Below, in pieces: positions 51,541 to 62,930 of a stretch of 64,000 nucleotides of DNA. The notes under the pieces are model-generated. The model searched no databases, was not told the DNA's origin, and saw nothing but the letters and a program-made list of their open reading frames with translations. Origin of the DNA: Ichthyophis bannanicus (Eukaryota > Chordata > Amphibia > Gymnophiona > Ichthyophiidae); contig CM066051.1 of the NCBI GenBank assembly GCA_033557465.1, positions 98,929,026 through 98,993,025 on the forward strand, read 5' to 3'. Both the position numbers and the translations under genes were made by a program. Position 1 is the stretch's first letter. Each line of letters starts with the position of its first letter.

Positions 51541-52512
51541 TTAGTAATCGGTGAACTATCATTAAAATCATCTGTAATACCTGAAGGTTGGCGAATGGCC
51601 AATGTAATGCCAATTTTTGAAAAGGGTTCCAGGGGTGATCCGGGAAACTACAGACCGGTGAGCCTGACCTCAGAAGCAGGCAAAATGGTGGAAACCATTA
51701 TAAAGAATAAAATTACTGAACATGTAGATAGTCATGGTTTAATGGGAGAAAGCCAACATGGATTTAGCCAAGGAAAGTCTTGTCTTACTAATCTGTTATA
51801 TTTTTTTGAAGGTGTGAATAAACAGGTAGACAAAGGTGAATCGGTTGATATAATGTATCTGGATTTTCAGAAAGCCTTTGACAAAGTCCCTCATAAGAAA
51901 CTCTTGGTGAAATTAAAAAGTAATGGGATAGGAGGCAGTGTAGTATTATGGATCAGTAACTGGTTAAGAACATAAGAACATAAGATATGCCATACTGGGT
52001 CAGACCAAGGTCCATCAAGCCCAGTATCCTGTTTCCAACAGTGGCCAATCTAGGTCATAAGTACCTGGCAGTATCCCCAAAAGACACAGGTTCCACAATA
52101 CTTGTATTGGGTCAAGCATTGATATCCTGGATCCCTTTTAATAATGGTTTATGGACCTTTCCTCCAGGAACTTGTCCAAACCTTTTTTAAACCCAGCTAC
52201 ACTAACAGCTTTTACTACATCCTCTGGTAACAAATTTCAGAGTTTGATTACACGTTGAGTGAAATTACCCTGTAGCTTCATTGCATGTCCCCTAGTCTTT
52301 TTATATTCTGATGACATAAACAGTCGATCTAAGTTTACCCGTTCCACTCCAGTCATTAATTTGTAGACCTCTATCATATCTCCCCTCAGCCGTCTCTTTT
52401 CCAGGTTGAAGAGCCCTAACATTTTAGCCTGTCTTCATAGGAGTATCCTTCCATCCCCTTTACCATTTTGGTCAAAAAATAGAAAGCAGAGGGTAGGGCT
52501 AGATGGCGGAAT
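51541..52512 (+). mobile_element. CR1 subfamily A fragment, interrupted
   Basis: The plus-strand open frame (recognisable from about 51548 to 51965) encodes 'LSLKSSVIPEGWRMANV', 'NYRPVSLTSEAGKMVE', 'FSQGKSCLTNLLYFFEG', 'YLDFQKAFDKVPH' and 'GSVVLWISNWL', close to the CR1 at 1714-3330. At 51966 a minus-strand CR1 end interrupts it. After that, 'AGAAAGCAGAGGGTAGGGCT' (52480-52505) continues the original sequence for a few bases before satellite. Confidence 0.85.
51966..52473 (-). mobile_element. CR1 subfamily A 3' end, inserted in reverse
   Basis: It starts with the reversed octamer tail (GAACATAAGAACATAAG) and 'ATGCCATACTGGGTCAGACC', then runs back into ORF2. The minus-strand frame 52422-52237 gives 'LGLFNLEKRRLRGDMIEVYK' and 'FTQRVIKL'. 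It stops near 52470 in the 'KMVKG' region. It is inserted head-on into a plus-strand copy of the same subfamily. Confidence 0.88.
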
Positions 52513-52555
52513 GTATTGAAGTGCGGGTCAGGTATCAGTGTCTGGTGTGGGTGGG

Positions 52556-53028
52556 TGTTATTGATTTATTTATGTATGTTTATTTAAAACTCGATATACC
52601 ACTCCTTGTCCAGGTAGGAGGATGGTTTGCAACAGTGAAAACAATAAATTAAACATAGAACATTAGAAAATTAAAAGGAACAACATAGGAAAGCCATGCA
52701 CACACTCAAGAATTTATTTATTTAGCAACTTATTTATACCGTTATCTCTACAGGTCAATGTGGTGAACAATTAACTCAAGAAAAGGAAAAGGTCACAAAT
52801 AACTTAACAAATAACAAACAATTTGGCTAACTTAAAAACTTGCAAATAGTAATTAACTCAATTGTAGGTAGAAGAAGTAGATAGTGGCAGTTATACATTA
52901 TGAAGTCTTATAAAGGAAGAATTTAAAGGTACATTAGTAGGATATACGGAAAGGTTGTGAGGATGTACATGGTGAAGAGTATGGCTAAGAATAACAATCA
53001 AATTCAAATAACTTTAAAAACTTAGGGG
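52556..53028 (-). mobile_element. Two L2-like LINE tails, inverted
   Basis: Two reversed 3' ends lie side by side: 52556-52712 (TTATTTATGTATGTTTATTT, then 'AAAACTCGATATACCACTCC') and 52713-53028 ('AATTTATTTATTTAGCAACT', then 'TTATACCGTTATCTCTACAG'). Both show the usual tail plus '-CGGTAT-' layout reversed, and neither keeps coding sequence. Confidence 0.6.
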
Positions 53029-53216
53029 TGTGCAATTCCGATCTTGGAGGGCCGCAGACCAGTCAGGTTTTCATGATGTCCCTAATGAATATTCATGAGA
53101 TCTATTTGCATCCACTGTCTTCCATTGTATGGAAATAGGTCCATGAATATTCATTAGGGACATCATGAAAACCTGACTGGTCTGTGGCCCTCCAGGACCG
53201 GAATTGCCCATCCCTT
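53029..53216. mobile_element. Palindromic hAT-type MITE
   Basis: The two ends are inverted copies: 'AGGGGTGTGCAATTCCGATC' at the left and 'GACCGGAATTGCCCATCCCT' at the right. Further matching goes inward through 'AGTCAGGTTTTCATGATGTC' and 'CCTAATGAATATTCATGAGA', so almost the whole 188 bases fold back. The CAGGGGTG-like terminus is the hAT pattern (first C lost). No clear 8-bp duplication was found. It has no ORF. Confidence 0.7.
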
Positions 53217-54060
53217 TATATATTAGTTTGCTTATGAGTCAGGTATCAGTGTCTGGGATGTGTGATATTGGAGTATTTATTGGTTTGGTTACAGGCTGGG
53301 TAACAGTGTCTGTGGTATATGTTTGTGTGTGTGATATTGGGAAATATATTGGGTATCCGTGTTTGTAGTGTTTGTGTGTGTGTATGATAATGGGTTATTT
53401 ATTGTTTTGGTCACGAGTTGGGTATCAGTGTTTGTATTGTGTATGGGTGGGTGTGTGTGATATTGGGGTATGTATTGGTTTGGTTACGAGTCAGGTATCC
53501 ATGTCTGGTGTGTGTTTGTGCGATATTGGGGCATGGATTAGTTTGGTTACAGGTTGGATACCAGTGTCGTGCTTGTGTGTGATATTGAGGTACATATTGG
53601 GTGAGTAGTAGTTTCTGTGGTGTATCTGTTTGATATTGTGGTACTTGTTGGTTTGCTTACTGGTCGGGTAGCAGTGACTGCATTGAGTGTCTGTGTGTGT
53701 GTATATTTGACATTGGGGTACTTGTTGTTTTGCTTACTGGTCGGGTAGTAGTGACGGCATTGAGTGTGTGTGTGTGTTTGACATTGGGGTACTTGTTGGT
53801 TTGCTTACTGGTCGGGTAGTAGTGACTGCATTGAGTGTCTGTGTATGGTGTATCTGTTTGATATTGGGGTACTTGTTGGTTTGCTTAATGGTCGGGTAGT
53901 AGTAACTGCATTGAGTGTGTGTGTGTGTTTGATAATGGGGTACTTGTTGGTTTGCTTACTGGTCAGGTAGCAGTGACTGCATTGAGTGTCTGTGTGGGTG
54001 TGTGTTTGACATTGGGGTACTTGTTGGTTTGCTTGCTGGTCAAGTAGTAGTGACTGCATG

Positions 54061-54095
<35 letters not shown>

Positions 54096-55400
54096 ACATT
54101 GGGGTACTTGTTGGTTTGCTTACTGGTCGGGTAGCAGTGACTACATTGACTGTGTGTGTGGGTGTTTGATACTGAGGTACTTGTTGGTTTGTTTACTGGT
54201 CAGGTAGTAGTGACTGCATTGAGTGTCTGTGTGTGTGTGTTGGTTTGCTTACTGGTCGGGTAACAGTGACTACACTGAGTGTGTGTGTGTGTATATTTGA
54301 CATTGGGATACCTGTTGGTTTGCTTACTGGTCGGGTAGTAGTGACTGCATTGAGTGTCTGTATGTGTGTTTGACATTGGGGTACTTGGTGGTTTCCTTAC
54401 TGGTCGGGTAGCAGTGACTGCATTGAGTGTCTTTGTGTGTGTTGGTTTGCTTACTGGTCGGGTAGCAGTAACTGTATTGAGGGTCTGTGTGTTTGTATAT
54501 TTGACATTGGGGTACTTGTTGGTTTGCTTACTGGTCGGGTAGCAGTGACTGCATTGAGTGTATGTGTGTGTGTTTGACATTGGGGTACTTGGTGGTTTCC
54601 TTACTGGTCGGGTAGCAGTGACTGCATTGAGTGTCTTTGTGTGTGTTGGTTTGCTTACTGGTCGGGTAGCAGTAACTGTATTGAGGGTCTGTGTGTTTGT
54701 ATATTTGACATTGGGGTACTTGTTGGTTTACTTACTGGTCGGGTAGTAGTGACTGCATTGAGTGTCTTTGTGTGTGTTGGTTTGCTTACTGGTCGGGTAG
54801 CAGTAACTGTATTGAGGGTCTGTGTGTTTGTATATTTGACATTGGGGTACTTGTTGGTTTGCTTACTGGTCGGGTAGCAGTGACTGCATTGAGTGTCTTT
54901 GTGTGTGTTGGTTTGCTTACTGGTCGGGTAGCAGTAACTGTATTGAGGGTCTGTGTGTTTGTATATTTGACATTGGGGTACTTGTTGGTTTGCTTACTGG
55001 TCGGGTAGCAGTGACTGCATTGAGTGTATGTGTGTGTGTGTGTGTGTGTGTATTTGACATTGGGATACTTGTAGGTTTGCTTACTGGTCGGGTAGTAGTG
55101 ACTGCATTGAGTGTCTGTGTGTGTGTATTTGACATTGGGGTACTTGTTGGTTTGCTTACTGGTCAAGTAGTAGTGACTGCATTGTGTGTGTGTGTTTGAT
55201 ATTGGGATACTTGTTGGTTTGCTTACTGGTTAGGTAGCAGTGAATGCATTGAGTGTCTGTGTGTGTGTGTTTGATACTGGGGTATTTGTTGATTTGCTTA
55301 TGATCGGGTAGCAGTGACTGTATTAAGTTTCTGTGTATTTGACATTGGGGTACTTGTTGGTTTGCTTACTGATCGGGTAGCGGTGACTGCATTGAGTGTC

Positions 55401-55440
<40 letters not shown>

Positions 55441-56257
55441 ATATTGGGGTACTTGTTGGTTTGCTTACTGGTCAGGTAGCAGTGACTGCATTGAGTGTCT
55501 GTGTGTGTGTGTGTGTTTGATATTGGGGTACTTGTTGGTTCGCTTACTGGTCGGGTAGCAGTGACTGCATTGAGTGGCTGTGTGATTGACATTGGGGTAC
55601 TTGTTGGTTTGCTTACTGGTTGGGTAGCAGTGACTGCATTGAGTGTGTGTGTGTGTTTGAGTTTGACATTGGGGTACTTGTTGGTTTGCTTACTGGTCAA
55701 GTAGTAGTGACTGCATTGTGTGTGTGTGTTTGATATTGGGATACTTGTTGGTTTGCTTACTGGTCAAGTAGTAGTGACTGCATTGTGTGTGTGTGTTTGA
55801 TATTGGGGTACTTGTTGGTTTGCTTACTGGTCAGGTAGCAGTGACTGCATTGAGTGGCTGTGTGATTGACATTGGGGTACTTGTTGGTTTGCTTACTGGT
55901 TGGGTAGCAGTGACTGCATTGAGTGTCTGTGTGTGTGTGTTTGAGTTTGATATTGGGGTACTTGTTGGTTTGCTTACTGATCGGGTAGCAGTGACTGCAC
56001 TGAGTGTCTGTGTGTGTGTTTGACATTGGGATACTTGTTGGTTTGTTTACTGGTCGGGTAGTAATGACTGTATCGAGTGTGTGTGTGTTTTTGATACTGG
56101 GGTACTTGATGGTTTGGTCACGGGTCGGGTAGCAGTGTCTCCTGTGTGTGTGATATTAGGAACTATATATTGGTTTGGTTACATGCCTGGTGTTTGTGTG
56201 TGTATGTGTGTGCATGTGATATTGGGGGATATATCAATTTTGTTACAGTTCAGATCA
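53217..56257. repeat. GT-rich satellite, variant with 75-bp unit and 131-bp higher-order unit
   Basis: Units read 'TTGCTTACTGGTCGGGTAGC', 'AGTGACTGCATTGAGTGTCT', a TG run and 'TTTGACATTGGGGTACTTGT'. At about 54400-55020 a two-unit block of 131 bp (one unit with a short TG part, one with 'GAGGGTCTGTGTGTTTGTAT') recurs almost unchanged at steps of 131 bases. This stretch is more uniform than the array at 44-47 kb, which suggests recent amplification. Confidence 0.9.
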
Positions 56258-56430
56258 GGGCCAGCCCAACCACTAGGAAAACAAAGTGACCTACTAGGGT
56301 GGTCTCTTCTGGGGGCGGCAAAAAGAAAGGCATTCAAACTAAACAATAGATTTAAACAGCCAGGGGGGCTTAAGGCTGAAGGTTTGCCTAGGACGCTAAC
56401 ACCATTAGCCAACATTGAGGCCAGCCTTGG
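56258..56430. mobile_element. Short MITE-like element with inverted ends
   Basis: The left end, CAGGGCCAGCCC, mirrors the right end, GAGGCCAGCCTTG, with 'GACCTACTAGGGTGGTCTCT' and a GGCGGCAAAA stretch inside. It is about 170 bp with no ORF. Ends of this kind occur in non-autonomous hAT-like elements. No clear flanking duplication is visible. Confidence 0.5.
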
Positions 56431-56691
56431 ATCTGGTATCACAGTGGTGTGTGTGTGTGTGTGTAAGTGATATTAGGGAATATATTGGTCTGGTTACAGG
56501 TCGGATATCAGTGTGTCTGTGATATTGGGTTATATATCTTTTCAGATACGGGTTGGGTAGCAGTGTCTGTGGTATGTGTGTGTGTGTGTGTGTGTGATAC
56601 TGGGATATATATCTGTTTGGTTACGGGCTGTGTAGCAGTGTCTGTGGATATGTATATGTCTGTATGTGTCTGTGATACCGGGGTATATTGT
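56431..56691. repeat. GT-rich satellite block
   Basis: Simple-form units (about 60 bp) lie between the MITE and the Tc1 transposon, with TG runs of variable length. Confidence 0.8.
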
Positions 56692-56879
56692 GTAAATTAA
56701 TTGAAACAAACCGGATTTTTTATTTTCAGCCTACGAATTGTATATGCATTTAATTTTGATCTTTTTTTAATCATCTGGGTTAAATCATCACATATGAGAA
56801 GTTTCATCATTATTTGTGGATTTATGGGTAAAATGACATAATAGATGACGTGATATGACGTAGGAATGATTTATTTTGT

Positions 56880-57583
56880 TTTCGACTATAATACCAGCCA
56901 GCATTACATCAGATTTTCTTTCAAGTGTATTCTTACTTCTTAATCCATGGACTTCCTGCCTCGCACACCAACCCCCTCCGTACTGCCTTAAATACTACAG
57001 CAAGGATTATTCAAAATGCAAAAAAACGGGAGCACATCACTCCAATCCTAAGAGACCTTCACCTCCTTCCACTGCAAGCAAGAATCAAGTACAAAGCCAT
57101 CTTACTCATCCACAAAACTATCCACCAAGCACGCAACACCTCACTACACTCCTTACTGCCTCGACCATCCCACAACAGATCAACCAGACATTCCTCCAAT
57201 AACTCTATCGTTGTCCCCCACAAAAGAACCAAATCCACACAATGGACCTGCAACAGAGCATTCGAACTTTATGCTCCATCCCTCTGGAACTCTCTACCAA
57301 ACCACATCAGGAACAACGCTGACATCACATCATTTAAGAAACAGCTGAAGACAATCCTATTCCGTGAACATCTCTGAACGGAAACACCACCATGACCTAA
57401 TACTTAGATTCAGCAGAAGTAAATCATGTCCATGTCTACCCATAATCATTAATTGTTGACCTTGGTGATGGCCCCACCCTAAAAGAAATTACCCCTCCCT
57501 ATGTTACATGTTACCGCTTTGACCCGGTGAAAAGCGGGACATAAATGCAGTTAAATAAATAAATAAATTAAATAAATAAATAA
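56880..57583 (+). pseudogene. L2-like LINE C-terminal part within the Tc1 transposon
   Basis: The open frame 56925-57377 gives 'NTTARIIQNAKKREHI', 'TPILRDLHLLPLQARIKYK' and 'FELYAPSLWNSLPNHIR', then 'FKKQLKTILFREHL', the normal end of L2-like ORF2. The 3' end includes 'TTACCGCTTTGACCCGGTGA' and closes with AAATAAATAAATAAATT. It is severely 5'-truncated but its coding end is undamaged, so probably young. Confidence 0.8.
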
Positions 57584-57689
57584 TCCAACCGTTGTGCATG
57601 ATGGAAGCGACACCCAGAAAACACACAGAGATTGTCACCCTGCACGAACACACAGGGAGACCTACAGGGTTATAGCAAGTATAGTTGGT

Positions 57690-58630
57690 GTCAGTCTCGC
57701 AACTGTCAGTCATGTGATCAAATCTAAAAAGGAGACTGGATCCATCTCGCCTAAATGAAAGGGAAATTGTGGTTGTAAGAGGAAAAACACATCCAGAGAC
57801 AACTATGTTCCCCGGGAAAGTAGAAAAGACCCTTGAAAGACAAGTGACGCATTAAAAAGAGATTTAGAAGAGAAAGGTATAACAGTCAGTTCTTCCACAA
57901 TTCGCAGGCAACTTTTGGAAGTTGGTCATAAAGCACAACGAGCTCTGAAAATACAACTTCTGACAAAGGTTATGAAAGAAAAGCGCTATAAATGGAGACT
58001 GAAACATAAAGAGTGGACTAAAGAAGATGGAGAAAAATAATATTCAGTGATGAGTCATTTCTTCACCCAAGGCCAAAGAAGCCAACATGTTCGGTGTTCA
58101 CCTGTAGAAAAGATTTGTGGTTTCCACATCAACCAGAACATGAAACACCCCAAAAGATGATGTTCTGGGGGTGTTTCAGTTATTATGGAGTCAGTAGCTT
58201 GCATCCGGTCGAGGGAATGATGCGTTCACAATACGTCAATGTTCTCCAAAGAAGAAGAGTTCCAGAGCTAGAGAAGACATTTCCTGATGAATCTGGCATC
58301 TTTCAGCAGGATCTTGCCCCATGCCACACATCGAAACCGGTGAAAAGTTTTTTTCAAAAGAAGCAAATAAAGGTACTGGACTGGCCAGGAAACTCTTCGG
58401 ATTTAAACCCAATAGAGAATCTGTGGTCCATTTGCAAACTTCACCTTCTTGGAATGGACCGTACGACAAAGGAGAAGCTCATTCAAGCTCAGATTCAAGT
58501 CTGGTACAGGGACCCAAAAATCATTGCAAAACTGCTCGAAATTAGTGGACTCCATGCCAAATTGTGTCCAGATGCTGGTAAAAACCCAGAGGAGGTCATA
58601 TTATGTACTAATATGTGGCTATTAATATGA
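57690..58630 (+). pseudogene. Tc1-type transposase (D34E), broken
   Basis: This cut-and-paste transposase has an N-terminal helix-turn-helix remnant ('ATVSHVIKSKKETGS', about 57695-57740), a second DNA-binding part ('SSSTIRRQLLEVGHK') and the catalytic domain. The first catalytic Asp is in 'IIFSDES' (58037-58057). Asp in 'FQQDLAPCHTS' and Glu in 'DLNPIENLW' are separated by 34 residues. A one-base loss near 58027 and a stop near 57757 break it. The C-terminal frame 58043-58630 is open. Confidence 0.85.
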
Positions 58631-58700
58631 TTTTCAATGGAAATTCCCGATTTCACTTATTTTTCTGTTTGTTTCAATTAATATGCACAAGGGTGTATAT

Positions 58701-59195
58701 GTTCAGTTATGGGTTGGGTAGCAGTGTGTGTGTCTCTGATCCTGGGATATATATCTTTTTGGTTATGGGTTGGGTAACAGTATCTGTGATAACACGGTAT
58801 ATATCAGTTTAGATATGGGTTGGGTAGCATGTTTGTGATACCAGGGTATATATCTGTTTGGATAGCAGTGTCTGTGGTATGTGATGTATACCTGTTCAGT
58901 TATGGGTTGAGTAGTAGTATTTGTGTGTCTGTGATATATATTGGTTTGGTTACCAATGTCTGTGGTATACATATGTGTGTGTGATAATGGGGTATATATT
59001 GGCTCAGTTATAGGTTGGGTAGCAGTGTCTGGGGGGGTGATATATATCATTTAGGTAAGGATTGGGTAGCAGTTTCTGTGGTATGTGTGATACTGGGGTA
59101 TATATCAGTTTGCTTATGGGTTTGGTAGCAGTGTTTGTGTGATATTGGGTTATATATTGGTTTGGTAGCAGTGTCTTGGGGGTGTGGGGGTGATT
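58701..59195. repeat. GT-rich satellite block
   Basis: Simple-form units with shorter TG runs ('TTATGGGTTGGGTAGCAGTG') continue the array between the Tc1 transposon and the SINE. Confidence 0.85.
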
Positions 59196-59830
59196 TCTTT
59201 TTTTTTTTTTTAGTGCCATCAAGTCAGTGTTGACTCATAGCAACCCAGCTACCTCTGGGTTTTCTTGGCAATGTATCACCAGAAGTAGATTGCCAGCCTT
59301 TTCTTCCAAAGTCCCAAATCAAAAGAAGAGTGACACTATTATCATTTGAGCCAGCGCTGAAAATACTTTTTGTCGGAAGATCGGCCGTGAGGACTACAAA
59401 CCTCTCGAAGCCGTTACTTCCTTTTAATCATTTTTATTAAAGTCCAATAATGTAAACTCCCTCAAGAGTCAAACAAGGTGGAAAAATAAACCACTTTCAG
59501 GTGCCACCTTGATAAATCAAAAATAGTTCATGTCTATAAATTCTTGGCAACTTTAACCAGAACAATTGAAAACAGAACTTATCTGGACCGTTGATGATCA
59601 GTGATCTTCAAATGTCGGACAAATTAATATCTTATTGATCTGTGGTCCTCATTGCATTGATTTGGGACTTTGGTTTTGTGGAGTGTTTGTTTTTTGTATT
59701 TTTGGTATAGCCTTTTCTTCCAAGGCAATGGAAGGTAAAGTGACTTGCCCAAAGTCACAAGGAGTGCACGTGGGAATTGAACCCTTGATCTTCTGGGTAC
59801 TAGGCAGTTGCTCTAACCACTAGGCTACTC
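59196..59830 (-). mobile_element. SINE with tRNA-like head and RTE-like tail, interrupted
   Basis: On the minus strand the head at 59830-59724 has 'GGAGGAGTAGCCTAGTGGTT' (A-box-like) and 'GGGTTCAATTCCC' (B-box-like), then 'GTGACTTTGGGCAAGTCACT'. The tail at 59294-59213 has 'GCCAAGAAAACCCAGAGGTA' and 'ATGAGTCAACACTGACTTGA', like the RTE 3' end at 605-700, and ends in a run of A. A 399-bp insert (59310-59708) splits it. Mobilisation by an RTE is inferred from the shared tail. Confidence 0.82.
59295..59723. mobile_element. 399-bp insert with 15-bp duplication and internal inverted repeat
   Basis: AGCCTTTTCTTCCAA is found at 59295-59309 and again at 59709-59723, the two edges of a 399-bp insert in the SINE. 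The insert starts AGTCCCAAATCAA (59310-59322), which recurs inverted at 59657-59669, and then has a 39-bp T/G-rich tail. There is no ORF. Its layout (inverted repeat, tail, 15-bp duplication) parallels the foldback element at 9927-10545. Confidence 0.65.
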
Positions 59831-60911
59831 CTCCACGTTGTGGGTGTGATATTGGGTTATATATAGGTTTGGTTACGGGTTGGGTAGCAGTGTCTCGGGA
59901 GGTGTGAGTGTGATATTGGGTTATATATAGGTTTGATTATGGGTTGGGTAGAAGAGTCTCGGGGGGTGTGGGTGTGATATTGGGTTGTATATAGGTTTGG
60001 TTACGGGTTGGGTAGCAGTGTCTCGGGGTGTGTGTGTGTGTGTGTGATATTGGGTTATAAATAGGTTCGGTTACGGGTTGGGTAGCATTGTCTCGGGGGG
60101 TGTGGATGTGATATTGGGTTGTATATAGGTTTGGTTATGGGTTGGGTAGCAGTGTCTCGGGGTGTGTGTGTGTGTGTGTGATATTGGGTTATATATAGGT
60201 TCAGTTACGGGTTGGGTAGCATTGTCTCGGGGGGTGTGGGTGTGATATTGGGTTATATATAGGTTTGGTTATGGGTTGGGTAGCAGTGTCTCGGGGGGTG
60301 TGGGTGTGATATTGGGTTATATATAGGTATGGTTATGGGTTGGGTAGCAGTGACTAGAGTGTATGTGTATGTGTATGTGTGTGTGTGATATTTGGATATA
60401 TATTGGTTCGGTTACGGGTTGGGTAGCAATATCTCAGGAGGTGTGGGTGTGATATTGGGTTATATATAGGTTTGGTTACGGATTGGGTAGCAGTGTCTCG
60501 GGAGGTGTGGGTATGATATTGGGTTGTATATAGGTTTGGTTACAGGTTGGGTAGCAGTGTCTCGGGGTGTGTGTGTGTGTGATATTGGGTTATATATAGG
60601 TTTGGTTACGGGTTGGGTAGCAGTGTCTCGGGGAGTGTGGGTGTGATATTGGGTTATATATAGGTTTGGTTATGGGTTGGGTAGCAGTGTCTCGGGGGGT
60701 GTGGGTGTGATATTGGGTTATATATAGGTTTGGTTACGGATTGGGTAGCAGTGTCTCGGGAGGTGTGGGTGTGATATTGGGTTATATATAGGTTTGGTTA
60801 TGGGTTGGGTATCAGTGTCTCTGGTATGTGTGTATGGTATGTATATAAGAGAATGTAAATGTAAGAGAATGTCTGTGATATCGGAGTATATATCATTTTA
60901 GATATGGGTTG
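59831..60911. repeat. GT-rich satellite, very uniform block (64-bp unit)
   Basis: Units 'GGGTTGGGTAGCAGTGTCTC', 'GGGGGGTGTGGGTGTGATAT' and 'TGGGTTATATATAGGTTTGG' follow each other with few differences, marking a recently homogenised stretch of the larger array. Confidence 0.9.
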
Positions 60912-61247
60912 GCAGTGGTGTAAGTTACAATGAAGATCCCACAAGCCAGGTTTTGCTGCGGATCCCCCATTGTCATGACGAAGGTGCCCCCCCCCCCCCA
61001 TGCAACACCCCCTTGCTACAGCGGTGACGGCAGCAGCAACGCAGCAAACTTACTTTAACATGTTTGCTGAGTTCCTGCGCTCTTGTAAGTTCGCCACAGG
61101 GAATTTAGAGTGGAGCAGCACGGCTAAAACGTCAAAGTAATTTTGCTGTGCTGCTGCCCCTGTCTCTGTGCGGGTCCCCTTTCTGCCCTGCTACCCCTGC
61201 ATTGCCGGGGTTGCTTGGAGAGAGTTTATGACAGTGCGGGACAGCTA
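60912..61247. other. Unassigned insert in satellite
   Basis: GC-richer, non-satellite sequence with a run of C near 60990 and CAGCAGCAACGCAGCAA-like triplets. Satellite abuts on both sides, so it is an insertion, but no family, terminal repeat or flanking duplication was recognised. Confidence 0.45.
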
Positions 61248-61258
61248 TCAGTGTTGTG

Positions 61259-61298
<40 letters not shown>

Positions 61299-62890
61299 TA
61301 TTGGGGTGTATATCTGTGTGGTTACGGGTTGGGTGTCAGTATCTAGGGGGGAGATATTTGAGTATATATTGGTTTGGTTACAGGTTGGTTAGCAGTGTCT
61401 GTGGTATGTGTGTGTGTGATATTGAGTTATATATTGGTTTGGGTATGTGTTTGGTATAAGTGTCTGTAGTGTGTGTGTGATATTGGGCTATATATCGGTT
61501 TGGTTACGGGTTGGTTATCAGTGTCTGTAGTGTATGTGAGATATTGGGGTAAATATCTGTTTGTTTACAGGTTGGGTATCAGTGTTTGTAGTGTGTGTGA
61601 TATTGTGATTTATATAGGTGTGGTTGTCGGTAAGAGTGTGGTATGTGTGTGTGTGATATTGGTGCATATATTGGTTTGGTTAGTGCTCGAGTATCGGTGT
61701 CTGTGATGTGTGATATTGGAGTATAATATTGGTTTGGTTACTTGTCAGGTATTAGTGTGTGTATGTGTGATATTGGGGGATATTGTGGTATGTATTGGTT
61801 TGGTTACAAAGGGTATCAGTGTCTGTAGTGTGTGTGAGATATTGGGGTTTATATTGGTTTGGTGCTGGTTGGATAGCATGTCTGGGATGTGTGTGTGTGA
61901 TATTAGGCTATATATCGGTTCAGTTACAGATTGGGTAGCAGTGTTTGTGGTATGTGTGTGTGATATTGTGGTATGTATTGGTTTGGTTACATGTCAGGTA
62001 TTAGTGTGTGTATGTGTGATATTGGGGGATATTGTGGTATGTATTGGTTTGGTTATGAGGAGTATCAGTGTCTGTAGTGTGTGTCTGTGAGATACTGGGG
62101 TTTATATTGGTTTGGTGCTGGTTGGATTGCATGTCTGGGATGTGTGTGTGTGTGTGTGTGTGTGATATTAGGGTATATATCGGTTTAGTTATAGATTGGG
62201 TAGCAGTGTTTGTGGTATGTGTGTGTGATATTGGGGTATATATTGGTTTGGTTACGTGTCGGGTATTAGTGTGTGTATGTGTGATATTGGGGGATATTGT
62301 GGTATGTATTGGTTTGGTTACGAGGAGTATCAGTGTCTGTAGTGTGTGTCTGTGAGATACTGGGGTTTATATTGGTTTGGTGCTGGTTGGATAGCATGTC
62401 TGGGATGTGTGTGTGTGTGTGTGTGTGTGTGTGATATTAGGGTATATATCGGTTTAGTTATAGATTGTATAGCAGTGTTTGTGGTATGTGTGTGTGATAT
62501 TGGGGTATATATTGATTTGGTTATGTGTCGGGTATTAGTGTGTGTATGTGTGATATTGGGGGATATTGTAATATGTATTGGTTTGGTTACATGTCAGGAA
62601 TTAGTGTCTGTGGAATGTGTGTCTTCGATATTGGGGGATATACTGGTTAGGTTATGTGTCGAGTATTAATATATGTGTGTGTGTATGATATTGGAGTATG
62701 TATTGGTTTGGTTCCGAGTTGGATATCAGCGTCTGTAGTGTGTATGTGTGAGATATTGGAGTATAGATTGGTTTGGTTATGTGTTGGGAATTTGTGTGTG
62801 TGTGATATTGGGTTATATAGTGGTGAGGTTATGCGTGTGGTGTCAGAGTCTTTGCTGTATGTAATATTGGGGAAGAAAGGTTTCTATCTT
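61248..62890. repeat. GT-rich satellite, last block
   Basis: Units of about 60 bp with higher-order repetition: a stretch with 'GGTGCTGGTTGGATAGCATG' and 'GGGGGATATTGTGGTATGTA' recurs at about 61770-61900, 62020-62150 and 62290-62420. The array fades out near 62890. Confidence 0.88.
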
Positions 62891-62930
62891 AGGATGTGTG
62901 TCATTTTATGCAGTACTATTTGTAAACCAA

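Larger units (their letters stand above)
56692..58700 (+). mobile_element. Tc1-like DNA transposon, interrupted
   Basis: Inverted ends are visible: left 'TTGTGTAAATTAATTGAAAC' and right, reversed, 'TTGTGCATATTAATTGAAAC'. A D34E transposase pseudogene lies between them, and an L2-like LINE (about 56880-57583) is inserted in its 5' part. It sits in satellite at a TATA-rich point, consistent with a TA target; the exact TA borders are blurred. Confidence 0.85.

Noticed and set aside
53029..53216. An RNA hairpin gene such as a microRNA precursor
   Set aside because: The palindrome is 188 bp with hAT-like termini and fits a MITE; no evidence for a processed RNA.
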